A stretch of DNA of 64,000 nt, from assembly GCA_910586535.1 (NCBI GenBank), contig CAJUHS010000007.1, positions 62,001 through 126,000 of the forward strand, given 5' to 3'. Of the stretch, positions 17,588 through 26,574 are shown in pieces (the stretch's first letter is position 1; every line of letters starts with the position of its first letter). The position numbers and the translations under genes were made by a program. The DNA comes from an uncultured Oscillospiraceae bacterium (lineage in GTDB: Bacteria > Bacillota > Clostridia > Oscillospirales > Ruminococcaceae). Under the pieces are notes generated by a model that was given only the letters and a program-made list of their open reading frames with translations, made no database searches and was not told where the DNA came from.

Positions 17588-18640
17588 TTATTCCGTAACG
17601 GCAATGGTTTCGGGGAAGATGTTAGCCGTGCTTTCCTGGAGGAAAGTGGTATTAACGTAACCCTGAATAGTCGCGCCGTCCAGCACCGTTATGGTGGACG
17701 CCGTGATGTTGCCCAGTATTACCGCGTCTGTCTTAAATTCCGCTTTGCCGCCAATGTCGATGTTGCCCTTTATTTTGCCGTTCATATCCAGATACTGGGC
17801 GGATATGTCCCCCAGCAGGATACTGTCGCGGTCAAGCTGCACCTGACCCTTTGAGGCGATATTGCCCTGCATTGACGCGCCCGACATCACAGAATTGTTG
17901 CATTCTATGTCACCCACGACTTTTCCCGTAACGTTTATATCCTTGGTAATCCTTACGTCGCCTTTTACGCTGCCGTCAATATTGATGTTTGCAAAGGAGC
18001 GGATATTTCCGTCGATAATGGTATTTCTGGAAATTATAGTGGTCTCCTCGGTCTCATAGTAGGGCGTGTCGTTTCCGCCTCCGAAGCGAGGGGGAGGATT
18101 ATTTGGCACTCTCGGAGGCGTGGGGGGAGTTCCTCCGCCGTAGTTCTGTGTGCCGCTGCCGTAAAGGTTCTGAGGCTCCGTATAGCTGCGGGGACTCTGA
18201 GCCTGTGCGCCCATTCCGAACGGATCGGGAGCAAATGGCTGAGACGGTCTCGCACCGAAGTCAGCCGCCGCCTTAGCGTTTTTCACATACGGATTATCGC
18301 TGTAGCCGTACTCCGCGGTCTGAGAGGTCTCGGGCTCATTTCTGAGGGATTCCCCGTCCGTTTCCGGCGGCTGTTCCTCGGCGAATCTGTTTGCGGCCGC
18401 AAAACCGTCCTGCTCCGTGAATTTATCCGCAGAAGCAGATACCGACGGGTCAGCCATAATATCCGGGGTCTCGCCGTAAGGCTTGTTGGCGGCATAGGGC
18501 TGCTCAGCTTTTCGCGGAGGGTCGATATATTTGTCCAGCTCGGATCTCTTTTTCGATTCCTTTGAAAGGTCGTCTCCCACAAGACCGTCCTTTTTAAGAA
18601 TCTCCTTGACCGCCTGATTAAAATTATCCTTCAGACTCAT
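17588..18640 (-). CDS. Bactofilin-domain protein with long disordered N-terminus
   Basis: Bactofilins polymerise into cytoskeletal filaments that position envelope enzymes. The ATG at 18640 lies eight bases after AAGGAG; the TTG six bases earlier is too close to it, so the protein has 350 residues. Residues 1-200 are rich in Pro, Gln, Gly and Tyr and probably disordered. From about 205 to 340 a bactofilin domain shows the repeating coil pattern of a right-handed beta-helix (NIRSFANINIDGSVKGDVRI, GKVVGDIECNNSVMSGA, GKIKGNIDIGGKAEFKTD). No membrane segment is seen. It sits between a polysaccharide deacetylase and a membrane protein on the same strand, which fits a cell-shape or wall-modifying scaffold. 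Confidence 0.9.
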   Translation of the reverse strand: MSLKDNFNQAVKEILKKDGLVGDDLSKESKKRSELDKYIDPPRKAEQPYAANKPYGETPDIMADPSVSASADKFTEQDGFAAANRFAEEQPPETDGESLRNEPETSQTAEYGYSDNPYVKNAKAAADFGARPSQPFAPDPFGMGAQAQSPRSYTEPQNLYGSGTQNYGGGTPPTPPRVPNNPPPRFGGGNDTPYYETEETTIISRNTIIDGNIRSFANINIDGSVKGDVRITKDINVTGKVVGDIECNNSVMSGASMQGNIASKGQVQLDRDSILLGDISAQYLDMNGKIKGNIDIGGKAEFKTDAVILGNITASTITVLDGATIQGYVNTTFLQESTANIFPETIAVTE

Positions 18641-18722
18641 TTCCAATACTCCTTATCCGTAGTTTCGTACACATTTATGTATTATGTATATTTGATCCCA
18701 TCGGGGAAAAATTTACGATCCG

Positions 18723-18758
18723 CACAGTATGCACAATATGCACAGTATGTGCGGTATG
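18723..18758. repeat. Four tandem 9-bp repeats
   Basis: CACAGTATG, CACAATATG, CACAGTATG and TGCGGTATG follow each other without gaps, between the deacetylase stop and the bactofilin start. No function is evident. Confidence 0.75.
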
Positions 18759-18785
18759 GTTTTTTCCGTCCCGATACGGCGGGAT

Positions 18786-19850
18786 TCAGTCTCTGTATGT
18801 AAAGGTCGCGGGGTTAACGGTGTTGTCAAGCTTATCGAACTTGTATCCGTCTTCAAGAAGCCGGTCTATAATATCCTCCAGCACAAAAACTGTGTTTTCC
18901 TTGCTCTGGCTGTCGTGAAGCAGGACTATCGCCCTGTCCGCAGTATTGCTTTTGATTCCCGACATGATGTTGTTGTAGATGCTTGTCCAGTCAGCGCCGC
19001 GGACAGCGTCCTCGCCGCTGACGTTCCAGTCGTAGTAAACGAAGCCGCGCCTTGTCATCTCGGCGATTATCTGCATATAGGTGAACCTGTTGTAGTTGTT
19101 TATTGAGCCGCCGGGAAACCTGAATATCTGCGGCTTGACTCCGGTGGCGTTGTAAATGCACGTATAGGTCTCGTTAAAATCGTCCAGATAGCTTTCAACG
19201 CTTGAGTATATCTTTTCGTAATCGTGGGATATGGAGTGTATGCCGATAGTATGCCCCGCGTTCACGATATCTCTCATAAGCTGCTGTGACTTTTCGTCTT
19301 CTCCGCCGCACACAAAGAAGGTGGCTTTTATGTCGTACCTTCCGAGGATTTCCAGTATGTCGGAAGTCCTGTCGGAAGGACCGTCGTCAAAGGTAAGATA
19401 GACCGTGCCGCTGTCCTCTTTAAATGAAGCCGGAGGGTTCTCGGCGTAAAGCTCTGGATAAAGCTCCATATAAGGCTCGCTGTACGAAGCGGAAATATTT
19501 CCCGTGCCGCCTGAAGAATTGTCAGCATCGCTGAACGCGTCGGGATTCTCGGCGATGTAGTCCTTTACGTAGTCGATAAAAACATTTTTATCTCCGCTTT
19601 CGATAACGTCCAGCATTTCCGAAATAGGGTAGCCGTTTGAAGCCATTACCAGAAAAAGGCGTTCAACGCTTGTTCCCTCGGGGATAACGATCTCACCGGG
19701 AAAGCTGCTTGCGGCGACGGCTTCGGCGTTTTTCTTTTCGGAAAAATACTTGAAGCCGAAGAAAGCCGCAAGGAACGTAGCCGCGGCGATCCATGTAAAA
19801 AATACCGTATAGATAAGGTGCTTAAAAAATTTAACGCTGCCGAAATACAT
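18786..19850 (-). CDS. Membrane-anchored polysaccharide deacetylase (NodB family)
   Basis: A 354-residue protein with a short basic N-terminus and one membrane helix (about residues 12-33), placing the catalytic domain outside the cell. The NodB domain occupies roughly residues 145-340: motif 1 TFDDGP (Asp155/Asp156, base and metal ligand), motif 2 HSISH (His205 and His209, metal ligands), motif 3 RFPGG, motif 4 DWN and motif 5 LLHDS. All catalytic motifs are intact. Such enzymes remove acetyl groups from peptidoglycan or other glycans and change lysozyme sensitivity. The 100-residue region between helix and domain is not recognised. It is upstream of the bactofilin gene on the same strand, possibly its transcription partner. 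Confidence 0.92.
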   Translation of the reverse strand: MYFGSVKFFKHLIYTVFFTWIAAATFLAAFFGFKYFSEKKNAEAVAASSFPGEIVIPEGTSVERLFLVMASNGYPISEMLDVIESGDKNVFIDYVKDYIAENPDAFSDADNSSGGTGNISASYSEPYMELYPELYAENPPASFKEDSGTVYLTFDDGPSDRTSDILEILGRYDIKATFFVCGGEDEKSQQLMRDIVNAGHTIGIHSISHDYEKIYSSVESYLDDFNETYTCIYNATGVKPQIFRFPGGSINNYNRFTYMQIIAEMTRRGFVYYDWNVSGEDAVRGADWTSIYNNIMSGIKSNTADRAIVLLHDSQSKENTVFVLEDIIDRLLEDGYKFDKLDNTVNPATFTYRD

Positions 19851-20088
19851 ATTGGTTCCTGTCCATTCTCCGCAGAAACTCGGTCTCGCTTCCTTCTCTG
19901 CGGCGGAAGGCTTAACGGAAGCGACATTAATAAATACTTATACCCTATTATAATACACCTTTTTTTCTCCGATGTCAACAGAATAGCATTAATTTTTCAT
20001 ATTTTAAATTTATGGCTGCGCGGAGTTTCCGTACGGCAAAAATTTACAGCGGCAAAAATTGATTTCCATGCCTTGGCAGATTCATGTA

Positions 20089-20117
20089 TTGACACGTAAA
20101 TTTTTTTCTGTTATAAT
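20089..20117 (+). promoter_or_regulatory. Sigma-A promoter of purA
   Basis: TTGACA (20089-20094), a 17-bp spacer and TATAAT (20112-20117): both boxes match consensus. The ATG of purA lies 44 bases beyond the -10 box. No purine riboswitch fits in this short leader. Confidence 0.9.
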
Positions 20118-20160
20118 AGTAAACGGCGTTTTTAGCTTTGAATTTGAAAGGGGCTTTTTT

Positions 20161-21435
20161 ATGGCTGCAAATATTGTTATCGGTACTCAGTGGGGCGACG
20201 AGGGTAAAGGAAAGGTCATCGACATTCTTGCTTCCCGCGCGGACGTTGTGGTACGCTCTCAGGGCGGAAACAATGCGGGTCACACCGTTGCAAGCGGCGG
20301 CGAGACTTACAAGCTTCACCTGATACCGTCGGGTATTCTCTATAAAGACACTCTATGCATGATAGGTGCGGGAGTTGTCCTTGACCCAAAGGTGGTCCTT
20401 GAGGAAATAGACGGACTTTCCGCAAGGGGCGTGACCTTTGACAATTTCAAAATAGATCCGCGTGCTCACGTTATCATGCCCTGGCATATCGTTCTGGACG
20501 GTCTTTCCGAACAGTTCAGGGGCAACAAGGACATAGGCACCACAAAGCGGGGAATAGGTCCCTGCTACATGGACAAATACGAAAGAAGCGGCATACGCGT
20601 GTACGACCTCGTTCACCCCGAAACTTTTGCGGAAAAGACACGCTCCGCGGGAAAGCTCAAAAACAGCATAATAACCAACGTTTTCGGCGGAGAAGCCATT
20701 GACATTGAAGCTGTTATAAATGAGTACACTGAATACGGAAAGCGCCTTGCGAAATACGTTGACGACGTTTCCGTTCTGACATACGAGGCGCACAAAGCGG
20801 GCAAGGAGATACTTTTCGAGGGTGCGCAGGCTACCCTGCTGGACATCGACTTCGGCACATATCCCTATGTTACAAGCTCCCATCCCATTTCCGCGGGAGT
20901 ATGCATAGGCACGGGCGTAGGCCCTACGGTAATAGACAAGGTATACGGCGTTGCAAAGGCGTACACCACAAGAGTGGGCAAGGGACCTTTCCCCACCGAG
21001 CTTGACGACGAAACCGGAGACTATATCCGCAACAACGGCGGCGAGTTCGGCACAACCACAGGCAGACCCCGCAGAACAGGCTGGTTTGATGCGGTTATCG
21101 TTCGTCACGCGGTTCGGGTAAACGGTCTTAACTGCCTTGTGGTGAACAAGCTCGACACTTTGGCGGGACTGGATACGCTGAAAATATGCGTTGCCTACAA
21201 AAAGTCCGACGGCACGGTGATAAAGGATTTTCCCGCCACGCTGGAGGAGCTGGAGGGCTGCGAGCCTGTATACGAGGAACACAAAGGCTTTGAAGACGAT
21301 ATTTCCAAATGCCGCAGCTTTGACGAGCTTCCCGAGATATGCAAAAGCTACATCAAACGTCTTGAGGAGCTTTGCGAATGTAAGATAGCCATGATAGGCG
21401 TGGGTCCCGACAGGGAACAGCAGATTGAACGATAA
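20161..21435 (+). CDS. purA: Adenylosuccinate synthetase
   Basis: PurA joins IMP and aspartate with GTP to make adenylosuccinate, the first step from IMP to AMP. The start at ATG 20161 follows GAAAGGGG and yields 424 residues, the normal length; upstream in-frame codons would overlap the promoter. Signature motifs include GTQWGDEGKGKVID at the N-terminus with the catalytic Asp, NNAGHTV around residue 38, and the GTTTGRPRRTGWFD GTP/IMP-binding segment near residue 300. It has its own promoter and is followed by a hairpin and the regulated MFS exporter gene. Confidence 0.97.
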   Translation: MAANIVIGTQWGDEGKGKVIDILASRADVVVRSQGGNNAGHTVASGGETYKLHLIPSGILYKDTLCMIGAGVVLDPKVVLEEIDGLSARGVTFDNFKIDPRAHVIMPWHIVLDGLSEQFRGNKDIGTTKRGIGPCYMDKYERSGIRVYDLVHPETFAEKTRSAGKLKNSIITNVFGGEAIDIEAVINEYTEYGKRLAKYVDDVSVLTYEAHKAGKEILFEGAQATLLDIDFGTYPYVTSSHPISAGVCIGTGVGPTVIDKVYGVAKAYTTRVGKGPFPTELDDETGDYIRNNGGEFGTTTGRPRRTGWFDAVIVRHAVRVNGLNCLVVNKLDTLAGLDTLKICVAYKKSDGTVIKDFPATLEELEGCEPVYEEHKGFEDDISKCRSFDELPEICKSYIKRLEELCECKIAMIGVGPDREQQIER

Positions 21436-21441
21436 AAATTT

Positions 21442-21464
21442 CGGGGGACGGTTTGCGCCCCCCG
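21442..21464 (+). terminator. Possible purA terminator hairpin
   Basis: CGGGGG pairs with CCCCCG around an 11-base loop, but only CTTT follows. Termination may be partial, letting purA transcription reach the MFS gene, for which I see no clear promoter. Confidence 0.45.
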
Positions 21465-21499
21465 CTTTGGCAATATGAGCTTTTGAAAAGGAGGATAAA

Positions 21500-21538
21500 A
21501 TGATACTCTGCATTGCCTGCGCTCTGTGCAAGGTCTGA
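21500..21538 (+). CDS. 12-codon leader peptide of the MFS exporter
   Basis: GGAGG at 21490-21494 lies five bases before ATG 21500, and the frame reads MILCIACALCKV then TGA. The peptide has three cysteines and is hydrophobic. The strong ribosome site in front of a tiny frame, followed by alternative hairpins ending at the MFS ribosome site, is the architecture of drug-inducible translational attenuators (ermC, mef/msr, cat leaders). The peptide itself does not match any leader I know. Its probable job is to stall ribosomes in the presence of an inducer. Confidence 0.7.
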   Translation: MILCIACALCKV

Positions 21539-21659
21539 TACCGAAACGGACAAACTGCACAGAGGATATTTACAATGTCCGTAGCCGCATTAAACGCGGA
21601 ACCGCATTACATGCGGAACAGACCTTGCTTTCCGGAAAAAACCAAAAAAGGAGCAAGGT
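21522..21659 (+). promoter_or_regulatory. Translational attenuator controlling the MFS exporter
   Basis: Four segments can pair in exclusive ways. CTCTGTGCA (21522-21530, end of the leader frame) pairs perfectly with TGCACAGAG (21556-21564). GCAAGGTCTG (21528-21537) pairs perfectly with CAGACCTTGC (21619-21628). ACCTTGCT (21622-21629) pairs perfectly with AGCAAGGT (21652-21659), which covers the end of the ribosome site AAGGAG and the spacer before ATG 21662. The first and third pairings together hide the start; the second frees it. A smaller CCGCAT-TAC-ATGCGG hairpin sits at 21602-21616. Confidence 0.7.
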
Positions 21660-21661
21660 TA

Positions 21662-22951
21662 ATGAAATTTCATTTAGTAAAAGAATTAAAATTGTTTTTT
21701 ATACTGTGGCTCACTCAGTCCCTTTCCGCGCTGGGAAGCACAATGACGGGCTTTGCGCTGATAATCGTCCTGTACAAAAGCAGCGGCTCGGCGCTTACTA
21801 CGGCGCTGCTTTCAGTGTGCTCATACGCACCTTATGTGCTTATGAGTATTTTCGCGGGAGCCTTAAGCGACAGGTGGGACAAAAAAGCAACTATGCTTGT
21901 GTGCGACAGCTTTGCCGCGGTCTGCACCATTGTTACGCTGGTACTGCTTAAAACAGGCGGTCTGGAGCCTTGGCACCTGTACGTCCTTAACGCGCTGAAC
22001 GGACTTATGAACACCGTTCAGCAGCCTGCCTCGGAGGTGGCGGCGACGCTGCTTACTCCGGAAAAATACTATCAGAAAACAAGCGGCATGAGGTCTTTTT
22101 CCAATTCGCTGGTAACTATCCTCACTCCCGCCATAGCGACTGCGGTAATGTCCTTTTGGGGAATCGAGGCGGTCATAGCAATAGACCTCGCAACCTTCGC
22201 AGCGGCATTTTTCGCGCTGCTTTTATTCATAAAAATACCGGAAGTTCCGCAGAAAAAGGACGGCGGGGAATCGGTTCTTGCCGCCGCGAAAAGCGGACTT
22301 GTCTGGCTGAAAAATAACAGGACGATCCTGCTGCTTATTCTTTTTCTGGCGGCGATAAACCTTATCGCTTCGATCTACGACGCCGCGCTTCCCGCAATGC
22401 TTCTGTCCCGAAAAAACGGGGGAGAAACCGTCCTCGGTGCGGTCAACACCTGCGTGGGAATTGCTTCTCTTGCGGGCAGCGTTATTGTAACGTTCCTGCC
22501 CGAACCAAAAAGCGGCAGAAGCAGACTTAAGGTGATATGCAATACCCTGCTTATCTCCATGAGTACGGAAAATTTTCTGCTCGCTTTCGGCAGAACGCCG
22601 CTGGTGTGGTGCATAGGCGCGGTGCTGGGCTGGCTCAGCATACCTGTTATGAACGCCAACATGGACGTTATCTTCCGCAGCGGCATACCTGCGGAAATGC
22701 AGGGCAGGGTCTATTCCGCAAGAAATACATTGCAGTTTTTCACCATTCCCGCAGGGTTTTTCCTCGGCGGTATCTTAGTGGATAAGGTATTTGAGCCGCT
22801 TATTGCGGGTCTCCCGGCAGACAGTCTCGCCGTTACCGTATTCGGCGGCGAAAAAGGCGCCGGAGCGGCTTTGCTGTTTTTTATGATAGGAATAGCCGGA
22901 GTCGCCGTGTGTCTCATATTCCGCGGGCTGATACTTCGTTTAAAAGACTGA
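21662..22951 (+). CDS. MFS efflux transporter (Mef-like, MFS_3 type)
   Basis: This 429-residue protein starts at ATG 21662 with AAGGAG eight bases before; an upstream in-frame TTG would run through the leader hairpins. It has about twelve membrane helices, the cytoplasmic loop-2 motif GALSDRWDKKA typical of major facilitator transporters, and a central loop near residue 205. Overall style (ALGSTMTGFALIIVLYKSSG, RSFSNSLVTILTPAIATAVM) resembles Mef macrolide exporters and related multidrug pumps. The leader attenuator strongly supports inducible antibiotic or toxic-compound efflux, by proton antiport across the cytoplasmic membrane. The substrate is not readable from sequence. Confidence 0.88.
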   Translation: MKFHLVKELKLFFILWLTQSLSALGSTMTGFALIIVLYKSSGSALTTALLSVCSYAPYVLMSIFAGALSDRWDKKATMLVCDSFAAVCTIVTLVLLKTGGLEPWHLYVLNALNGLMNTVQQPASEVAATLLTPEKYYQKTSGMRSFSNSLVTILTPAIATAVMSFWGIEAVIAIDLATFAAAFFALLLFIKIPEVPQKKDGGESVLAAAKSGLVWLKNNRTILLLILFLAAINLIASIYDAALPAMLLSRKNGGETVLGAVNTCVGIASLAGSVIVTFLPEPKSGRSRLKVICNTLLISMSTENFLLAFGRTPLVWCIGAVLGWLSIPVMNANMDVIFRSGIPAEMQGRVYSARNTLQFFTIPAGFFLGGILVDKVFEPLIAGLPADSLAVTVFGGEKGAGAALLFFMIGIAGVAVCLIFRGLILRLKD

Positions 22952-22959
22952 CAAAAGCA

Positions 22960-22998
22960 AACCGCCGTACCCGATCATTTGGGTACGGCGGTTTTTTT
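22960..22998. terminator. Terminator between convergent MFS and pheT genes
   Basis: AACCGCCGTACCC pairs with GGGTACGGCGGTT around an 8-base loop, followed by a run of T. A strong terminator on the plus side. Confidence 0.92.
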
Positions 22999-23033
22999 CG
23001 GTATCAACTTTACACTGTCAACTATCAACTGTA

Positions 23034-25442
23034 TCAAGCTCTCAGCTCCGCGCCCAGCTTTTCAAGCTCCTTGAGGACGCGCTTTACGGCAGCGTCGGAC
23101 TGCTCGTCGGTGAGAGTTCCCTCGTGTGAGCGCATTGCTATCGAGTAAGCCACGGACTTTTTGCCCTCGGCGATCTGCTTGCCCTTGTAAACGTCAAACA
23201 GGGTAACGCTTTCAAGGGTATTTCCCACTGCCCTTTTGATAGCCTTTTCAAGCTCCGCCACAGGCAGGTTTTCGTCGCAGACTATTGCAAGGTCGCGTAC
23301 AGCCGCAGGGAATTTGGGCAGGGGCTTATAGGTCTTGACTGCGTTTGCGATGTCAAGCAGTTCGGTAACGTTCACCTTTGCCGCGTAAGCTTTTACGCCT
23401 ATACCGTAGTTTTCAAGGGTCTCGGGGTGAAGCTCTCCCAAAATGCCTATTGCCTTGCCGTCTTTGGTGATTACAGCTCTCCTTCCGGGGTGGAAAGCCT
23501 CCGCTTCGCCGAAGCCGTTCATTTCCGCGGAGTACTCAAAATCCTCAACGCCGATATTTTTCAGCATGGAATCAACAATGCCCTTTATGCCGTAGAAGTC
23601 CATGTCGCCGCCGTATGCGCCGACGCTGAGACGTACAGGCTCGTCCGGAAGCTCTCCTCCGTTGGGGATATATTCGCTGCCAAGTTCAAACAGGCATACC
23701 GCCGCGTTGCGGTTGTTGTAGTTTCTTGCCATTACCTCGCACATTGACGGCAGAAGAGTTGTCCTCATAACGGAGGTATCCTCGCCCAGCGGATTTGAAA
23801 TTACAACCGTTTTGCGGAGAGTACTGTCCATAGGCAGGCGTATCTTGTCGAAATATTTGGGGCTGATAAATGAGTAGGTGGTTATCTCGTATGCTCCGAG
23901 AGCGGTCATGGCGTTTGCTGTCTTTCTTTCAAGCTTCTGCTTTTCGGTAAGCTTAGCGTCGGCTACTCCGCGGATAATGGTTTTCGGAATATTGTTGTAG
24001 CCGTAAATGCGCGCTACCTCCTCGGCGATATCGGCTTTGCATTCGATATCAATGCGCACCGAGGGAGCGTAAGCCTTGCCGTTCTCGATCCTGAAATCAA
24101 GCTTTTCGAGACAGCTTCTCATAACATCCTCAGGAATGTCCGCGCCGAGGAAATTATTTATCCATACAGGGTCGAACTCCACGCCTTTTGGCGTTTTGTC
24201 GGAGTAGTCCGCGTCGATAATCGTTTTTACGACCTCGCCGCAGCCAAGCATTTCAACAAGCTCAAATGCTCTCATAAGAGCGGGATAAGCGTTCTGGGGA
24301 TCGAGACCCTTTTCAAACCGCGCGGAAGCGTCCGTTCTCATTCCCAGAGCCTTAGCCGTGGTGCGTACGGAAGCTCCGTCGAAGCAGGCGGCCTCAAAAA
24401 CAACGTCCACCGTGTCGTCCATGATTCCGCTGTACTCTCCGCCCATTACTCCCGCAACGGCTACAGGCTTGTTGGCGTCCGCGATAACAAGCATTTTTTC
24501 GGTAAGGGTACGCTCCGTACCGTCAAGAGTGGTGATCTTTTCGCCCTCCTTGGCGTTGCGGATATTTATTTCAGAATTGTCGATATAGCGTATATCAAAA
24601 GCGTGCATGGGGTGACCGTACTCCAGCATAACATAGTTTGTTATGTCAACGAAATTATTTATGGGACGTACTCCGCTGGCGCGAAGCCTTTCCCTCATCC
24701 AGCGCGGGGACATACCTATCTTGACGTTCTTTACCACGCCTGCGATATAGCGGGGGCAAAGCTCTTTGTTATGGATAGTCACTTTCAGCATGGAATTGAT
24801 ATCCCCGTCTATGCCCTTGTAGGCGGGTTTCTTGACGGTGTAGGGACGGTCAAATGTGGCGTGGGTTTCCCGCGCAAGGCCGATAACGGACATACAGTCG
24901 GGGCGGTTGGAGGTTATCTCGAACTCCACGGATGTATCGTCAAAGCCTATAGCCTCGCGGATATCCTGACCCAGCTCAAAGGGCACGCAGTCCTCTTCCT
25001 GCTGCATGATGAAAATTCCGTCGGCGATAGCGTAGGGAAAATCGTGAGTAGTCAGTCCAAGCTCGCCCAAAGAGCAGAGCATACCGTTTGACTCCACTCC
25101 GCGGAGCTTTCCCTTTTTGATCTTTACGCCGCCGGGCAGCGTGGAACCGTCCATAGCCACGGGAACAAAGTCTCCCTCGTGAACGTTGGACGCGCCCGTA
25201 ACTATCTGCAAAATGTCGGGGCTTGCGTGTCCTACGTCAACCTTGCAGACCACAAGGTGATCGGAATTTTCGTGGGGAACTACGGAAAGTATTTTTCCCA
25301 CGACCACCTTGCTTATTTCCCCGCCCTCGGTCTCCCAGCGCTCGACTTTTGAGCCGCTGATAGTGAGTCCCGAGCAGAATTCCTTTATCGGCATATCGGA
25401 AACGTCGATGTAGTCTCCGAGCCATTTCATTGATAAATCCAT
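23034..25442 (-). CDS. pheT: Phenylalanyl-tRNA synthetase beta subunit
   Basis: PheT forms an alpha2-beta2 enzyme with PheS that charges tRNA-Phe; the beta subunit carries tRNA-binding and editing functions. The 802-residue protein has the expected order: an EMAP-like tRNA-binding OB domain at about 40-150 (VVVGKILSVVPHENSDHL), the B3/B4 editing domain near 205-390, B5 at about 400-475, a class II synthetase-like core, and the FDX-ACB domain from about 705 (PKFPAAVRDLAIVCD). GGAGG lies 10 bases before ATG. pheS is 71 bases upstream, so both are read from the T-box promoter. Confidence 0.97.
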   Translation of the reverse strand: MDLSMKWLGDYIDVSDMPIKEFCSGLTISGSKVERWETEGGEISKVVVGKILSVVPHENSDHLVVCKVDVGHASPDILQIVTGASNVHEGDFVPVAMDGSTLPGGVKIKKGKLRGVESNGMLCSLGELGLTTHDFPYAIADGIFIMQQEEDCVPFELGQDIREAIGFDDTSVEFEITSNRPDCMSVIGLARETHATFDRPYTVKKPAYKGIDGDINSMLKVTIHNKELCPRYIAGVVKNVKIGMSPRWMRERLRASGVRPINNFVDITNYVMLEYGHPMHAFDIRYIDNSEINIRNAKEGEKITTLDGTERTLTEKMLVIADANKPVAVAGVMGGEYSGIMDDTVDVVFEAACFDGASVRTTAKALGMRTDASARFEKGLDPQNAYPALMRAFELVEMLGCGEVVKTIIDADYSDKTPKGVEFDPVWINNFLGADIPEDVMRSCLEKLDFRIENGKAYAPSVRIDIECKADIAEEVARIYGYNNIPKTIIRGVADAKLTEKQKLERKTANAMTALGAYEITTYSFISPKYFDKIRLPMDSTLRKTVVISNPLGEDTSVMRTTLLPSMCEVMARNYNNRNAAVCLFELGSEYIPNGGELPDEPVRLSVGAYGGDMDFYGIKGIVDSMLKNIGVEDFEYSAEMNGFGEAEAFHPGRRAVITKDGKAIGILGELHPETLENYGIGVKAYAAKVNVTELLDIANAVKTYKPLPKFPAAVRDLAIVCDENLPVAELEKAIKRAVGNTLESVTLFDVYKGKQIAEGKKSVAYSIAMRSHEGTLTDEQSDAAVKRVLKELEKLGAELRA

Positions 25443-25513
25443 TTTAATTTTCCTCCTGTCAGAAATTGAAAATCAGAGAATAGAGAATAGGAAACAGAAG
25501 CATCGGTTTCTGC

Positions 25514-26536
25514 TTAAAACTGTCCCAAAAACCTCATATCGTTCTCATACAAAAGCCGCATATCGCTTATCTGATATCTTCCCATGGTTATACGCTCCAG
25601 ACCGATACCGAAAGCAAAGCCGCTGTAGACCTCCGGGTCAATGCCGCAGCCCTCCAGCACCTTGGGGTGTACCATGCCTGCGCCCAGAAGCTCGATATAG
25701 CCTTCGTTCTTGCACATGGGACAGCCCGCTCCGTGGCAGTTGAAGCACATCATATCCACCTCCGCGGAGGGTTCCGTATAGGGGAAGTGATGGGGTCTCA
25801 GCCTGATCTGGCAGTCCTCGCCGTAAAGGCGCTTCATAAGCAGCTCCAGAGTACCGTTAAGGTCTGCCATGGTAACGCCCTTGTCAACCACAAGTCCCTC
25901 TATCTGGTGGAACAGGGGGGAATGGGTGGCGTCCACCGCGTCGGAGCGGTACACTCTGCCGGGAGAGATTATCCGGATAGGAGGCTTTTTGTTTTCCATG
26001 GTACGTATCTGCACCGAGGAGGTCTGAGTCCTCAGCAGTACGTTTTCATTGATGTAAAATGTATCCTGCGTATCCCTTGCGGGGTGGTGGGGAGGCATAT
26101 TCAGCGCCTCGAAGCAGTAGTAATCGGTCTCAACCTCAGGACCCTCCGCTACTTCAAAACCCATGCCAAGGAAAATCTCCTTGACCTCGTTAAGAGTCAC
26201 TGTAAGGGGGTGAAGCTTGCCCACCGCGCGCGGCTTTGCGGGAAGCGTAACATCCAGAGTTTCTTCCTTAAGCTTTTTCGCCGCCAGCTCGGATTTAAGC
26301 TCCGCAGCTCTTGCGGCAAGTTTCTCCTCGATAGTCTGCCTTACGCTGTTTGCAAGCTGACCCACAACGGGGCGCTCCTCGGCGGAAAGACCTCCCATCT
26401 GCTTCAGGATAGCGGTAAGCTCACCCTTTTTGCCCAGATACTTGACCCGCAGAGCTTCAAGCGCGTCCGCTGCGCCGCATTTTTCAAGCTCCGACTCGGC
26501 AAGCGCTTTGATCTTTTCAAGCTGTTCCTTCATCAT
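25514..26536 (-). CDS. pheS: Phenylalanyl-tRNA synthetase alpha subunit
   Basis: The catalytic alpha subunit activates phenylalanine with ATP and transfers it to tRNA-Phe. I take ATG 26536, nine bases after AAGGAA, giving 340 residues; a TTG at 26542 is too close to the ribosome site. Residues 1-90 form the tRNA-contacting coiled coil. The class II core shows motif 2 (FHQIEGLVVDKG) and motif 3 (GFAFGIGLERITM), and a HPARDTQDTFY segment typical of PheS. A Cys-rich stretch (CFNCHGAGCPMC) near residue 265 may bind zinc, as in some bacterial PheS. Expression is controlled by the upstream T-box. Confidence 0.97.
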   Translation of the reverse strand: MMKEQLEKIKALAESELEKCGAADALEALRVKYLGKKGELTAILKQMGGLSAEERPVVGQLANSVRQTIEEKLAARAAELKSELAAKKLKEETLDVTLPAKPRAVGKLHPLTVTLNEVKEIFLGMGFEVAEGPEVETDYYCFEALNMPPHHPARDTQDTFYINENVLLRTQTSSVQIRTMENKKPPIRIISPGRVYRSDAVDATHSPLFHQIEGLVVDKGVTMADLNGTLELLMKRLYGEDCQIRLRPHHFPYTEPSAEVDMMCFNCHGAGCPMCKNEGYIELLGAGMVHPKVLEGCGIDPEVYSGFAFGIGLERITMGRYQISDMRLLYENDMRFLGQF

Positions 26537-26574
26537 TTTCAAACGTTCCTTTCTTTACCCCGAAATAAAATACA

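Noticed and set aside
20353..21531. Long 392-residue frame opposite purA
   Set aside because: It lies wholly antisense to purA, has no ribosome site, and its sequence has the skewed composition expected from reading the opposite strand of a conserved gene.
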